Program-made: the position numbers and the translations under genes
The notes under the pieces: generated by a model
The model's database searches: none
What the model was told of the DNA's origin: nothing
What the model saw: only the letters and a program-made list of their open reading frames with translations
Origin: Lachnospiraceae bacterium
GTDB lineage: Bacteria > Bacillota > Clostridia > Lachnospirales > Lachnospiraceae
Length of the DNA stretch: 63,983 nucleotides
Assembly: GCA_029226225.1 (NCBI GenBank)
Contig: JAQXXU010000047.1
Span: 1 to 63,983 of the forward strand
Direction of reading: 5' to 3'
Shown: piece by piece, positions 1 through 10,125 of the stretch
Layout: every line of letters starts with the position of its first letter
Numbering within the stretch: position 1 is the first letter of the stretch

Positions 1-108
1 ATAAGATCCCTTGGAGAGTACAAGGTAGATAGGGCAGGGGTGTAAGTGCTGTGAGGCACTGAGCTGACTGTCACTAATAGATCGAAGGCTTGATCAAGAG
101 CACTTAGC
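1..108 (+). rRNA. 23S ribosomal RNA, 3' end (partial)
   Basis: aagatcccttggagagtacaaggtagatagggcaggggtgtaagtgc...gagctgactgtcactaatagatcgaaggcttgat matches the conserved 23S 3' terminus; exact end approximate. Confidence 0.93.
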
Positions 109-164
109 GAGGATTACTCGAATCTGTATGAAGTTTTGAAGGTACTTTAAATACTTAAAGAGTA

Positions 165-193
165 TTGACAATGATTCCCCAATAATGTAAAAT
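165..193 (+). promoter_or_regulatory. Putative promoter for tRNA-Trp
   Basis: TTGACA (165-170), 17 nt, TAAAAT (188-193); the -10 lies in a hairpin attccccaataat-gtaaa-attattgggaat. Confidence 0.55.
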
Positions 194-214
194 TATTGGG
201 AATTTATTGTATAA

Positions 215-287
215 AGAGGTATAGTTCAGTTGGTAGAACGTTGGTCTCCAAAACCAAATGTCGAGGGTTCAAGTCCTTCTGCCTCTG
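215..287 (+). tRNA. tRNA-Trp (CCA)
   Basis: Cloverleaf agaggtatagttcagttggtagaacgttggtctccaaaaccaaatgtcgagggttcaagtccttctgcctctg; anticodon loop CTCCAAA. Confidence 0.95.
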
Positions 288-299
288 TTTTAGTCAAGG

Positions 300-334
300 G
301 AGCCTGCGGTTTTTACTGCAGGCTCTTTTCTTTT
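300..334 (+). terminator. Rho-independent terminator after tRNA-Trp
   Basis: gagcctgc-ggtttttact-gcaggctc followed by ttttctttt. Confidence 0.85.
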
Positions 335-367
335 CACGAAGTTTTATAAGAATGGAGAATTGATGAA

Positions 368-1267
368 GTGAAGGACATTTTTAAAAGCGACTTTTTCAAG
401 CCTAAGTATTTCAGACGGCATATGCGGGATTTTTTTATCATACTGTTAGGGAGTACTCTCGTTTCACTGGCAGTAAAGTACATCCTCGATCCGGCAGGGC
501 TTGATACAGGCGGAGTCAGTGGTCTTGCCATAGTCGTCAAAAGTATCTCAGGCAGATACTGGAGGCATGCCATTCCTCTCTGGGTGTCTAACCTTGTCTT
601 TAATATCCCGATTTTTATATTCGCACTGAAAGTCGATGGAGTAAAAAGTATAGTCAGGACCGGCATAGGTTTTGCTGTAATGACCGTCGAACTCGCGATT
701 TTCCCGGAGTATCCTCTTATCTCTGATAACCTGCTTCTGACCAGTCTCTACGGCGGTGTACTTTTTGGACTTGGAACCGGTATCATACTTCTGGCCAGGG
801 CTACGACAGGCGGCACAGATATGCTTGGAAACTCATTGAGTCATATCATAAGACATATACCAGTTGGAGTTCTGATACAAATATTGGATGGAACTATAGT
901 TCTTATTGGCCTATTCGCATTCAGCATTGAGAATACGCTCTATGCTTTTCTGTCAGTATATGTGATGGGAAAAGTCATCGACTGGGTAGTGGACCGTGGT
1001 AAGAAGGCGAAGATAGCTCTCATAATCTCTAAAGAATGTGATGCCATCTCAAAGGACATCCTGGTGGAGATGGACAGAGGAGTTACGAGCATCGGAGGAA
1101 CGGGAGAGTATTCAGGAAAGCCGAGAAAGATCATCTGCTGCGTATGTTCTCAGAAGGACGTGCCGCAGATCAAGGATATAGTAAAAGATCATGACAAGAG
1201 GGCATTTTTCATAGTAGGAAATGTATCTGAGGCCATGGGTGAAGGATTTGTCGAGCACTGGAGCTGA
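368..1267 (+). CDS. YitT family membrane protein (DUF161/DUF2179)
   Basis: MRDFFIILLGSTLVSLAVKYILDPAGLDTGGVSGLAIV...; C-terminal DUF2179-like region. Confidence 0.88.
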   Translation: MKDIFKSDFFKPKYFRRHMRDFFIILLGSTLVSLAVKYILDPAGLDTGGVSGLAIVVKSISGRYWRHAIPLWVSNLVFNIPIFIFALKVDGVKSIVRTGIGFAVMTVELAIFPEYPLISDNLLLTSLYGGVLFGLGTGIILLARATTGGTDMLGNSLSHIIRHIPVGVLIQILDGTIVLIGLFAFSIENTLYAFLSVYVMGKVIDWVVDRGKKAKIALIISKECDAISKDILVEMDRGVTSIGGTGEYSGKPRKIICCVCSQKDVPQIKDIVKDHDKRAFFIVGNVSEAMGEGFVEHWS

Positions 1268-1268
1268 T

Positions 1269-1781
1269 ATGAAAAATACACCGGATATGAAAAAATCTTC
1301 GAGAATAGCTTCACTTGGAGTCTTTCTGGCGCTGGCACTTATATTAGGTTATGTCGAGACACTTATACCTATAAATTTCGGAGTACCGGGCATGAAGCTT
1401 GGCCTTGCAAATATGGTGACAGTGATCCTGCTCTTTCTGTTTACTCCGCAGGAAGCTTTTCTGATACAGCTAGTCCGCATCCTGCTCTCGTCTCTTCTTT
1501 TCGGAAACGCCATGAGTCTCATCTATTCTCTGGCAGGAGGAATGCTGAGTTTCTTAGTCATGTATTTCTGCTTCCGTTCCAGAAAGGTAAAGATGATCCC
1601 GCTCTCTGTTATAGGGGCGGTATCGCACAATGCCGGGCAGCTGATAGCTGCGGCAGTTCTGGTCACGAATTATAATATAGTTTTCTATCTGCCTGTACTC
1701 ATCATATCAGGCATAGTCACTGGTCTCATCACTGGTTCTCTGAGCGCCGCAGTTCATAGCCGACTGGTAAAATTCAAATGA
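1269..1781 (+). CDS. Gx transporter family protein
   Basis: ETLIPINFGVPGMKLGLANMVTVILLFLF; start taken at internal ATG MKNTPDMKK. Confidence 0.85.
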   Translation: MKNTPDMKKSSRIASLGVFLALALILGYVETLIPINFGVPGMKLGLANMVTVILLFLFTPQEAFLIQLVRILLSSLLFGNAMSLIYSLAGGMLSFLVMYFCFRSRKVKMIPLSVIGAVSHNAGQLIAAAVLVTNYNIVFYLPVLIISGIVTGLITGSLSAAVHSRLVKFK

Positions 1782-2164
1782 AAGAAAATCCATATCTCAG
1801 TAAAAAAAATATTATGTTTATAGTAGTTATCCTGATAGTGCTGGTTATTTTTTCCGGAGTTTTTTATGGTACGAGAAGTACTGGAAATACTGTAGTGATA
1901 ACTCACTATGGAAAAAATGCGGGTACATATCCGATAAACAGGGATCGTACTATACGTATAAAGGATAAAAATGGAAAAGTCACGAATACTGTAGTCATAA
2001 AAAATGGTGAGGTCTATATGAAGAGTGCAGACTGCCCGGATCAGATCTGTGTGCACCAGGGACACAGATCAAAAGACGGAGAGTCGATCACCTGTCTGCC
2101 AAACAGGGTAGTAGTGGAAATTAAGGGAAAGACCAGGTCTGATGTAGATACGATGACCGATTAG
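1778..2164 (+). CDS. NusG domain II-containing protein
   Basis: N-terminal TM then ADCPDQICVHQG...ITCLPNRVVVEI. Confidence 0.85.
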   Translation: MKENPYLSKKNIMFIVVILIVLVIFSGVFYGTRSTGNTVVITHYGKNAGTYPINRDRTIRIKDKNGKVTNTVVIKNGEVYMKSADCPDQICVHQGHRSKDGESITCLPNRVVVEIKGKTRSDVDTMTD

Positions 2165-2241
2165 AGGAAAAGACCAGTTACTTTACACTGATACCGATGA
2201 ATGTTACAATATTATTTCATAAAATTTACGAGGTGAATTCT

Positions 2242-3351
2242 GTGAAAAAGAAGATTTCTATAATGATATTTGCTGTACTGTTACTTTTTACAGCGGTAGT
2301 GCCTTCTTATCTCAAAGTTACAGGACAGGATGCATATGCGGCAGGCACATCGGGAGAGCTCAGAGGAGTCTGGGTATCCTGCTTTGACTTTTCAAGCCTC
2401 GGGCTACAGGATAAGAATGAGAAGACATTCAGGACGAAGGTAAATGCATTTTTAAATAAAGCGAGAAATGATAATCTGAACGCAGTATTTTTTCATGTAA
2501 GAGCATATGATGACGCTGCCTGGAAGAGCAGAACCTTTCCAGCCATGAAGTATTTAAGCTCCAAGTCTTCGAGAAAGAAAACAGCAGCGAAGACCTACAC
2601 ATATGATCCGATGAAGATAGTCATAGAGCTGGCTCATGAGAAGGGAATGGAGTTTCATGCCTGGATGAACCCTTACCGCAAGAATTCCAGCGGAACCTAC
2701 TATAACCCGGCATATAATTCTACAAATGACAGGGTGGTAAAAGCAGTAGACGAAATCCTTAAATACGATGTAGACGGGATTCACTTCGATGACTATTTTT
2801 ACAATGGAACTAAATACGTGAACCTGGATAATAAAAAGGTTCTGAAAAGTAAAAATAAACCATCATATAAAAAGAGGATGAAGTATGTAAACAAAATGAT
2901 CTCCCGTGTCTACAGTACTGTAAAGTCTGACAGACCGGGTGCTGTATTCGGTATAAGTCCACAGGGCAATATGGAAAATGCAAAAGCATTGGGATGCGAC
3001 ATAGATACCTGGATGTCAAAAAAGGGATATGTCGACTATATCATGCCTCAGCTGTACTGGACAGATAACTGGGGCAGCCAGGGTAAAACAAAGATGTTTA
3101 CAAGGACACTTAACAACTGGACAGCAGACGGACTGAATAAAGTGGGAATGCCAGTTTACATAGGGCTTGCCCTTTATAAGTCTAGTGGATGGACAGGAGA
3201 TCCGGGATGGAAGCGTTCATCATCAAATCTGTCAGAACAACTGAAAATGCTCAGAAAAAAGAAATGTAATGGTTATGTCCTTTTTTCAGCAAAAGACCTC
3301 TACCGTAAAGGAGCATCAAAGGAGATAGCAAATCTGAATAAAGTGGTCTGA
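2242..3351 (+). CDS. Glycoside hydrolase-like (GHL10/DUF187) secreted protein
   Basis: GTG start, signal peptide, then LRGVWVSCFDF..., GIHFDDYFY, GISPQGN. Confidence 0.85.
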   Translation: MKKKISIMIFAVLLLFTAVVPSYLKVTGQDAYAAGTSGELRGVWVSCFDFSSLGLQDKNEKTFRTKVNAFLNKARNDNLNAVFFHVRAYDDAAWKSRTFPAMKYLSSKSSRKKTAAKTYTYDPMKIVIELAHEKGMEFHAWMNPYRKNSSGTYYNPAYNSTNDRVVKAVDEILKYDVDGIHFDDYFYNGTKYVNLDNKKVLKSKNKPSYKKRMKYVNKMISRVYSTVKSDRPGAVFGISPQGNMENAKALGCDIDTWMSKKGYVDYIMPQLYWTDNWGSQGKTKMFTRTLNNWTADGLNKVGMPVYIGLALYKSSGWTGDPGWKRSSSNLSEQLKMLRKKKCNGYVLFSAKDLYRKGASKEIANLNKVV

Positions 3352-5793
3352 ATGAGTGAAGAGAAAACACAGATAAAGATATCCGTCCGAAGGCTTGTGG
3401 AGTTCCTCTTAAGGAGCGGGGATATTACTGAAGGTATGGAAGTGCGTGACAGCCTGGAGTCAATGCAGGCTGGAAGCCGCATTCATAAAAAAATCCAGAA
3501 ATCAGGAGGAGTAAGCTATCATGCGGAGGTTCCGCTTTCAGTAAAAGTCGATATGGGAGATTACGATCTGGTTATACAGGGGCGTGCTGACGGAATCATC
3601 TATGATGAAAAAAGTCAGTCAAACAAGTCACCAGATACGTATGAGGGAATTGAGAAGTACACTTTCGAAAAAGGTTTTTTCCCACATGTAAAACTGACTA
3701 AAAAAGTCGAAATAGACGAGATAAAGGGAACATATCAGGAACTTCGATTTAAGAAAAAACCAGAAAAACTGCATCTGGCTCAGGCGAAATGCTATGGGTT
3801 TATTTTCCTATGCGCAAACGGACTCGATAAAGCTGATATCACTATCACTTACTGTAACCTGGAGACAGAGGTTATCAAAAAATTCACTGAAAGCTTCACG
3901 AGGGAGGAGCTTACTGCTTTATTTACCGGACTTGTAGAAGCTTATCGCAGATGGTCTGACTTCACTTATTACTTTACAAAAAAGAAAATAAACTCAATAC
4001 AACAGCTTAAATTCCCTTATCCGTACAGAAAAGGACAGTTCGATCTGATGGCAGCTGTGTATCGCAGCATAGTAAGCAGAGGACTCCTGTTTTTGATGGC
4101 GCCTACAGGGACAGGGAAGACGCTGTCTACCATTTATCCGGCAGTCATGTCGATGGGGCAGGGCCTTACTGATAGGATTTTTTACCTGACGGCTAAGACT
4201 ATGACGGCAAGAAATGCTCTTAATGCATTTGAACTCTTCGCAGAAAAAGGGTACAGGGGAAAGACTGTGGCACTTACTGCAAAGGAGAAGATGTGCCTGA
4301 ATGAGACAGTGGAGTGTAATCCTGACAGCTGTCCCTATGCGATAGGTCACTTCGACAGGGTAAACGATGCCATGTACGAACTGCTTCAGGAGACTGATAT
4401 TTTTTCAAGGGAAGTTATAAGAGTCCATGGGAAAAAGAGGGAAGTCTGCCCCTATCTGCTGGAGTATGATCTCTGTGAATGGTGTGATAATATCATCGGT
4501 GACTTCAACTATGTCTTTGACCCGAAGGCGTATCTGAAGAGATTTTTTGCATCTGAGAATAAAGGGAACTATGTCTTTCTGATAGATGAGGCGCATAATC
4601 TGCCAGAGAGAGGCAGACGGATGTTTACGGCATCTATCAGTACAGGAGAGATAGCAGCTGCAAAGAAGCCGCTTCCTAAAGCTTTTACAAAGCTCAGATC
4701 CAGACTTACTTCCGTCCAGAGAGCCATAAGGGATTCATTCGAGGGAAGAAAAAGCGATTTTACAGTTACGGAGCTCAACCTGATAATGCCGAAACTCCTG
4801 CGGCTGAAAAACGCCATGGACGAGTTTTTAGACGATGAGAAGAACAGGTACGACGGAGTAGAGACCTTAAGGGAGCTTTACTTCGACATGTCATTTTTCT
4901 TAGAAGTGTTTGAGGAACTGGATGATGATTATGTGATAAAAGTGCACACGGAGAAGAAATACACGGATATAACGCTTCTCTGCATAGATCCTTCAAAGCG
5001 GCTTCAGAAGAAGCTTTCGATGGCGAGGTCCTCGGTGCTTTTCTCGGCGACGCTGCTGCCATTTCACTATTACAGGAATCTTTCGTGTACAGTCGAAAAG
5101 CCATATGCCATCTACGCAGAGTCATCATTTGACACTTCAAACAGGCTGATAGTAGCCGGAAGCGGAGTCACGAGTGTCTACAGACAGCGGACTGATCAGA
5201 TGTTTATTAACTACGCTTCTTACTTAAAAAAAGTAGTCGAGGCCAGGCAGGGTAACTACATGGCATTTGCTCCGTCTTATGCGATAATCGACCAGATAAA
5301 GGAGAGAATGGACTTGAATGACTGTGATATCATCTGTCAGACACCTGATATGACAGAATCAGACAGAGATGATTTTCTCACGGAATTCAGGCAGGAGAGA
5401 GAAAAAAGTCTGCTCGCGTTCTGTATTGCCGGAGGGATTTTCGGAGAGGGAATAGACCTTACAGGAGAGAGCCTTATCGGAGTTATCATCATCGGTGTTC
5501 CGCTTCCTCAGGTGAGTTTCGAGCAGAAGATCCTCTCAGACTATTTCGACAGAAAGTATGGAGAGGGTTTTAACTATGCTTATCTCTATCCGGCGCTTAA
5601 TAAGGTTCTTCAGTCAGCAGGCAGGCTGATACGTACTGAGACGGACAGAGGTGTCATAGTGCTTTTAGACGACAGATACTTACGGTCTGATTATCGGTCA
5701 CTTTTCCCAAAGGAATGGGATGATATAAGAGATGTCACGACCGACACTATAGAAACTGAACTTAAAAACTTCTGGAGAAGAGAACCATCATGA
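3352..5793 (+). CDS. DinG/Rad3 (XPD-like) ATP-dependent DNA helicase with N-terminal PD-(D/E)XK-like domain
   Basis: Walker A APTGTGKT, DEAH box, four-Cys region (MCLNETVECNPDSC...VCPYLLEYDLCEWC); N-terminus DGIIYDE...EIDEIKG...AQAKCYGF. Confidence 0.85.
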   Translation: MSEEKTQIKISVRRLVEFLLRSGDITEGMEVRDSLESMQAGSRIHKKIQKSGGVSYHAEVPLSVKVDMGDYDLVIQGRADGIIYDEKSQSNKSPDTYEGIEKYTFEKGFFPHVKLTKKVEIDEIKGTYQELRFKKKPEKLHLAQAKCYGFIFLCANGLDKADITITYCNLETEVIKKFTESFTREELTALFTGLVEAYRRWSDFTYYFTKKKINSIQQLKFPYPYRKGQFDLMAAVYRSIVSRGLLFLMAPTGTGKTLSTIYPAVMSMGQGLTDRIFYLTAKTMTARNALNAFELFAEKGYRGKTVALTAKEKMCLNETVECNPDSCPYAIGHFDRVNDAMYELLQETDIFSREVIRVHGKKREVCPYLLEYDLCEWCDNIIGDFNYVFDPKAYLKRFFASENKGNYVFLIDEAHNLPERGRRMFTASISTGEIAAAKKPLPKAFTKLRSRLTSVQRAIRDSFEGRKSDFTVTELNLIMPKLLRLKNAMDEFLDDEKNRYDGVETLRELYFDMSFFLEVFEELDDDYVIKVHTEKKYTDITLLCIDPSKRLQKKLSMARSSVLFSATLLPFHYYRNLSCTVEKPYAIYAESSFDTSNRLIVAGSGVTSVYRQRTDQMFINYASYLKKVVEARQGNYMAFAPSYAIIDQIKERMDLNDCDIICQTPDMTESDRDDFLTEFRQEREKSLLAFCIAGGIFGEGIDLTGESLIGVIIIGVPLPQVSFEQKILSDYFDRKYGEGFNYAYLYPALNKVLQSAGRLIRTETDRGVIVLLDDRYLRSDYRSLFPKEWDDIRDVTTDTIETELKNFWRREPS

Positions 5794-6725
5794 AAGAGAA
5801 GAATAATATCTGGACAAAGACTCCATTCGTATTCCTGTTTGCGTTTATCTGCTGTTTCTTATGGGGCAGTGCGTTTCCGTGCATCAAGTACGGTTACGGG
5901 CTTTTCGGTGTGCCTGCAGGTGACGCGGCTTCGCAGATACTTTTTGCGGGGATCAGATTCTTTTTTGCCGGAGTCATGGTCATTATAGCAGGAAGTTTAA
6001 TTAACCACCGCGTACTTAAATTAAGTAAGATGGGAATTCCAAAAGCGATAGCGCTGTCGATGTTCCAGACGTTCGGACAGTATTTTTTCTTCTATATAGG
6101 GCTGGCTCATGCTTCAGGTGTAAGCTCTTCGGTCATAGAGGCTTCAAATACATTTTTTGCTATACTTATAGCGGCGTTTGTGTTCAGGACTGAGAACCTT
6201 ACTCTTAGAAAAATAGCCGGCTGTATCTTAGGATTTGCCGGAGTCATTCTGATACAGCTGAATGGTGCCTCACTCAGTTTCAACTTCAGCTTTATGGGAG
6301 AAGGCTTTGTGCTGATCTCAGCTCTGCTCAGCGCTTTTTCATCGTCGTTTATTAAAAAATGGTCAGCTGACGAGGACACGGTGGCCATGTCAGGTTACCA
6401 GTTCATGATAGGAGGAGCGATACTTGCTATTGGCGGAGTATTAGCGGGAGGCAGGCTTGATCTATCCAGGTCAGGGGCATCGGGAGCCTTACTCCTGTGC
6501 TATATGGCTTTTATCTCAGCCTGCGCCTACACACTCTGGAGCCTGCTTTTAAAATACAATCCGGTAAGCCGCATCACAATCTATGGCTTTATGAACCCGG
6601 TGATCGGTGTTCTTCTATCGGCAGTGATCCTAGGCGAATATGCTCAGGCATTCAGACTGTCGGCACTGTTTTCTCTTATACTTGTCTCACTCGGGATAGT
6701 GGTTGTGAATAGAAAAAAATCTTAA
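5790..6725 (+). CDS. DMT superfamily (EamA) transporter
   Basis: About 10 TM segments, EamA-like repeats. Confidence 0.85.
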   Translation: MKEKNNIWTKTPFVFLFAFICCFLWGSAFPCIKYGYGLFGVPAGDAASQILFAGIRFFFAGVMVIIAGSLINHRVLKLSKMGIPKAIALSMFQTFGQYFFFYIGLAHASGVSSSVIEASNTFFAILIAAFVFRTENLTLRKIAGCILGFAGVILIQLNGASLSFNFSFMGEGFVLISALLSAFSSSFIKKWSADEDTVAMSGYQFMIGGAILAIGGVLAGGRLDLSRSGASGALLLCYMAFISACAYTLWSLLLKYNPVSRITIYGFMNPVIGVLLSAVILGEYAQAFRLSALFSLILVSLGIVVVNRKKS

Positions 6726-6833
6726 GAATTTCTTAAAGGTTTGGATACTTTTTTCTTAATCTAAAGTCCGCTACAATAGGATCATAAAGAAATCCCGTTG
6801 TGGCGGATATTCTTTTATGGAAAGGGAATACTC

Positions 6834-7541
6834 ATGAGTACAGTTTTAGTAGTTGATGATGATAAGGACATAGTAAATGCCATCTGCATTTATTTAAAAA
6901 GCGATGGCTATGACACGATAAAGGCAGGTAACGGAAAGGAAGCAGTTGAGATAGTAAAATGCGGAAAGTGCGACCTGGTGCTTTTAGATGTGATGATGCC
7001 AGTCATGGATGGCATAGAGGCGATGACAGAGATCAGGAAATTTTCAAATGTACCGGTCATTTTTCTTACGGCGAAAGCTGAGGACACTGACAAAATCCTC
7101 GGACTTAACGTCGGAGCAGACGACTATGTGACAAAGCCGTTCAATCCGGTAGAACTACTCGCCAGAGTAAAAAGTGCTTTAAGACGCTACCAGATACTCG
7201 GAGGCGCAGGAGGTATGAACCAGAACGCTGATAATAATCTCTATTGCGGAGGTCTATGCTTAAATGACAGCGAGAAGCGCCTTACGGTGGACGGAGAGGA
7301 AGTATCGCTCACTCCTACCGAGTACGATATCCTGAGACTTCTGATGAGAAATCAGGGAAAAGTATTCTCGCCGAAGGACATCATAAGGGAAGTCTGGCAC
7401 GAGGACCCGTGCGGACAGGAGAATGCAGTCGCCGTCCACATAAGGCACCTGCGTGAAAAAATAGAGATAAACCCATCTGACCCGAGATACATAGTAATGG
7501 TCTGGGGCCGGGGTTACAAAATCGGAGGAAACAATGGATAA
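6834..7541 (+). CDS. OmpR/PhoB-family response regulator
   Basis: VLVVDDDKDI...LLDVMMPVMDG...PFNPVELLARV, winged-helix C-terminus; start at MSTVLVV. Confidence 0.93.
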   Translation: MSTVLVVDDDKDIVNAICIYLKSDGYDTIKAGNGKEAVEIVKCGKCDLVLLDVMMPVMDGIEAMTEIRKFSNVPVIFLTAKAEDTDKILGLNVGADDYVTKPFNPVELLARVKSALRRYQILGGAGGMNQNADNNLYCGGLCLNDSEKRLTVDGEEVSLTPTEYDILRLLMRNQGKVFSPKDIIREVWHEDPCGQENAVAVHIRHLREKIEINPSDPRYIVMVWGRGYKIGGNNG

Positions 7542-10065
7542 AGAGGCTAAAAAAAGTAAAAAAATCAAAACCGGATATAAGGCCTGGCTCTATATCCTGA
7601 CGACCATAGGATATCTGCTTCTGGCAGCAGGCATAGTAACTGCAGTACTCTTCAGCGACTATGTAGGTCAGAGCCGGAAGGACTTAAATAAATCTTTTAC
7701 CAACGACGCAATAGATCTGTATTCGGTAGCAGCTCTGACTGGTGACAGCAAGGATTTGGACTATAAGAATTCTAACTTCCACTACATGATCTTAAAGGGC
7801 ATCAGTGGCAAAGAACTGATGGAAACTATATCGAATAAGGATGAGCTTCCGGAGGCAGCAGAAGTAGTAGATAAGAACCTGACCGATGAAGAGTATGAAG
7901 CTCTGGATGATCACAGAATCAATCGGAAATCGCTGAAAGGCTCATTCAGGTATGACACCTATATCTGGTCTGATAAGATGACCTACTCTCTAAGATATGA
8001 TAACTCCTTTCTCAAATGGCCTTACAGAAAAGGGTATGCCTCTATAAATGAATGGTCCGGGAGTGCTGATGATGTAGCGATAGACCGGGTCGGGCTTAAT
8101 CCTAAAAAGAAAGGCCTGTATCTGATAGATGATCCCGTTGGGAAAACCAAAACCCTGGTGCAGGCTACGGCAAAGAATGTATATGCAAGGGTGGTATTTA
8201 AAAATGACTCTGTCTATGCGGAATACGACCCATTTCAGATGACCTTTGATGAGATGAAAAAAGATGCCGTAGAGACATTTAAAAACAGCGAAATCACCAA
8301 GCCAAAGGAGTATACGTATTCTATAGAGTTATACGGACTGAGCGGGAAATACGCAAGCTCGAGAAATCCAAACCAGAAGCACATCGTATATCAGAGAGAC
8401 ATAGAGCTTCTCGACAGCGCGAGCGCGCAGGCTCAGATGACGTACTTTAACGGAGCCCAGTACAGCTATGATCTGCGCACTGGCAGGATGAACACCTACA
8501 CTGTCGTCTCGATAATTCCAGATAAGCTTTCTGCGAAAAATGACCTGTTTAACCGGATAGCTCCGGCAGCTGCCAATATTCATGTAGCCTGTGTTCTTGC
8601 GATAATTGGTATCATAGCGGGCATCATCTGTTTTGTGACAGGTGTCATTTTATTCCTTAGGGCAGCAGGCCATGTAGCAGTGCCTGTTCACCCTGAAAAG
8701 GAATGGAATATAAGAAAATTAACCGACACTGACTACATAGAGAGAAGAGGTTTTGCCAGAATTCCTCTCGATCTAGGATTTTTTATCTACATTCTCGCGA
8801 TGTTTGCAGCTCTTGCAGCTATTTATATAGGAGCAGATACGTCTGATATGGGTTCCCCTAAAGCCCTTCTGATCATTTTACCTATCTCTTATCTGGTGGT
8901 GCCTGTAACGGCCATCTACCTGTACTCCTGGGCAGTAAATGTAAAGCTCGGGAAGTTCTGGAAGAATACAGTGATCTATAAGCTGATAGCACTGATCCCT
9001 AAGGCAGCGGCAAAAGTAAAGGAAAACGAAGCTAAGAAAAGAACAGTCGCTGATCTAAACCGCAGAGGACAGATATATTACTTTACAGATCTGGCTATAA
9101 ATGTATTCTTAGGGATTCTGGCAGTCCTTACTGTCTGGGACGGATATGTGACAGGTGTCATTTTAGCTCTGGCTATTTTTATAGTAAAGGAGTTTATAAA
9201 GCACCACGCTCTTGGAAGGATTGTAAGAAGCTTTGCAGTCGTAAAGACCTCAGCTGCAAAAATAGCTTCGGGAGAGCTCTCATACAAGGCTGGAACTGAG
9301 GAGCTTCCAGTAGACATAAAGCAGGTGCAGGATGACCTTAACTCCATAGGTGATGCCATAGACTCAGCAGTCGATGAGAGGCTTAAGTCAGAGAGAATGC
9401 AGACCGAGCTAATCACGAACGTATCCCACGACATCAGGACACCGCTTACTTCGATCATAAACTACACGGACCTTCTGTCGAAGCCTGATGTGACCGACGA
9501 GCAGAAAAAAGAATACCTGGAGGTACTTAAAAAACAGAGTTCTAAGCTAAAAAAACTGATAAACGACCTGATAGATGCGAGCAAGGCTGAGAGCGGCAAG
9601 CTCGTGATGCACCCTGAAAAAATAAATGCCGGAACTGTCATAGACATGATGGCAGGTGAATATCAGGAGAAGCTAAAAGCAAAGGATATAACCCTTGAGA
9701 CTTCGTGCACGGAGAACGACAGCGCGTCTATTATTGCAGACCCGAATTATTTAGGCAGGGTGTTCCAGAATCTCTTCGGCAATATGTATAAATACTCGCA
9801 GCCTGGAACCAGAGCGTATGTGGACTTGGACGAGAAGGATTCAAAGATAACTATCATATTCAGGAACATCTCATCAGAGCGGCTTCATATAACGGCTGAC
9901 GAGCTGACAGAGAGATTTGTAAGGGGAGATATCTCACGCACCACAGAAGGGTCAGGCTTAGGTCTCTCGATCGCAAAGAACCTGACTGAGCTGATGGGTG
10001 GAGAGTTTAATGTCACTATAGACGGTGATCTGTTTAAAGTAGAGCTTATTTTTCCCAGATCATAA
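7534..10065 (+). CDS. Sensor histidine kinase
   Basis: H-box ELITNVSHDIRTPLTSIINY; G box GSGLGLSIAKNL; multiple TMs. Confidence 0.93.
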   Translation: MDKEAKKSKKIKTGYKAWLYILTTIGYLLLAAGIVTAVLFSDYVGQSRKDLNKSFTNDAIDLYSVAALTGDSKDLDYKNSNFHYMILKGISGKELMETISNKDELPEAAEVVDKNLTDEEYEALDDHRINRKSLKGSFRYDTYIWSDKMTYSLRYDNSFLKWPYRKGYASINEWSGSADDVAIDRVGLNPKKKGLYLIDDPVGKTKTLVQATAKNVYARVVFKNDSVYAEYDPFQMTFDEMKKDAVETFKNSEITKPKEYTYSIELYGLSGKYASSRNPNQKHIVYQRDIELLDSASAQAQMTYFNGAQYSYDLRTGRMNTYTVVSIIPDKLSAKNDLFNRIAPAAANIHVACVLAIIGIIAGIICFVTGVILFLRAAGHVAVPVHPEKEWNIRKLTDTDYIERRGFARIPLDLGFFIYILAMFAALAAIYIGADTSDMGSPKALLIILPISYLVVPVTAIYLYSWAVNVKLGKFWKNTVIYKLIALIPKAAAKVKENEAKKRTVADLNRRGQIYYFTDLAINVFLGILAVLTVWDGYVTGVILALAIFIVKEFIKHHALGRIVRSFAVVKTSAAKIASGELSYKAGTEELPVDIKQVQDDLNSIGDAIDSAVDERLKSERMQTELITNVSHDIRTPLTSIINYTDLLSKPDVTDEQKKEYLEVLKKQSSKLKKLINDLIDASKAESGKLVMHPEKINAGTVIDMMAGEYQEKLKAKDITLETSCTENDSASIIADPNYLGRVFQNLFGNMYKYSQPGTRAYVDLDEKDSKITIIFRNISSERLHITADELTERFVRGDISRTTEGSGLGLSIAKNLTELMGGEFNVTIDGDLFKVELIFPRS

Positions 10066-10088
10066 ATAAGCATTTTCAGTTTACAAAA

Positions 10089-10113
10089 AGCCCCGGGCGG
10101 TGAGCCCGGGGCT
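10089..10113. terminator. Bidirectional terminator between convergent genes
   Basis: agccccgggc-ggtga-gcccggggct. Confidence 0.75.
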
Positions 10114-10125
10114 GGTTTAGTTAAT

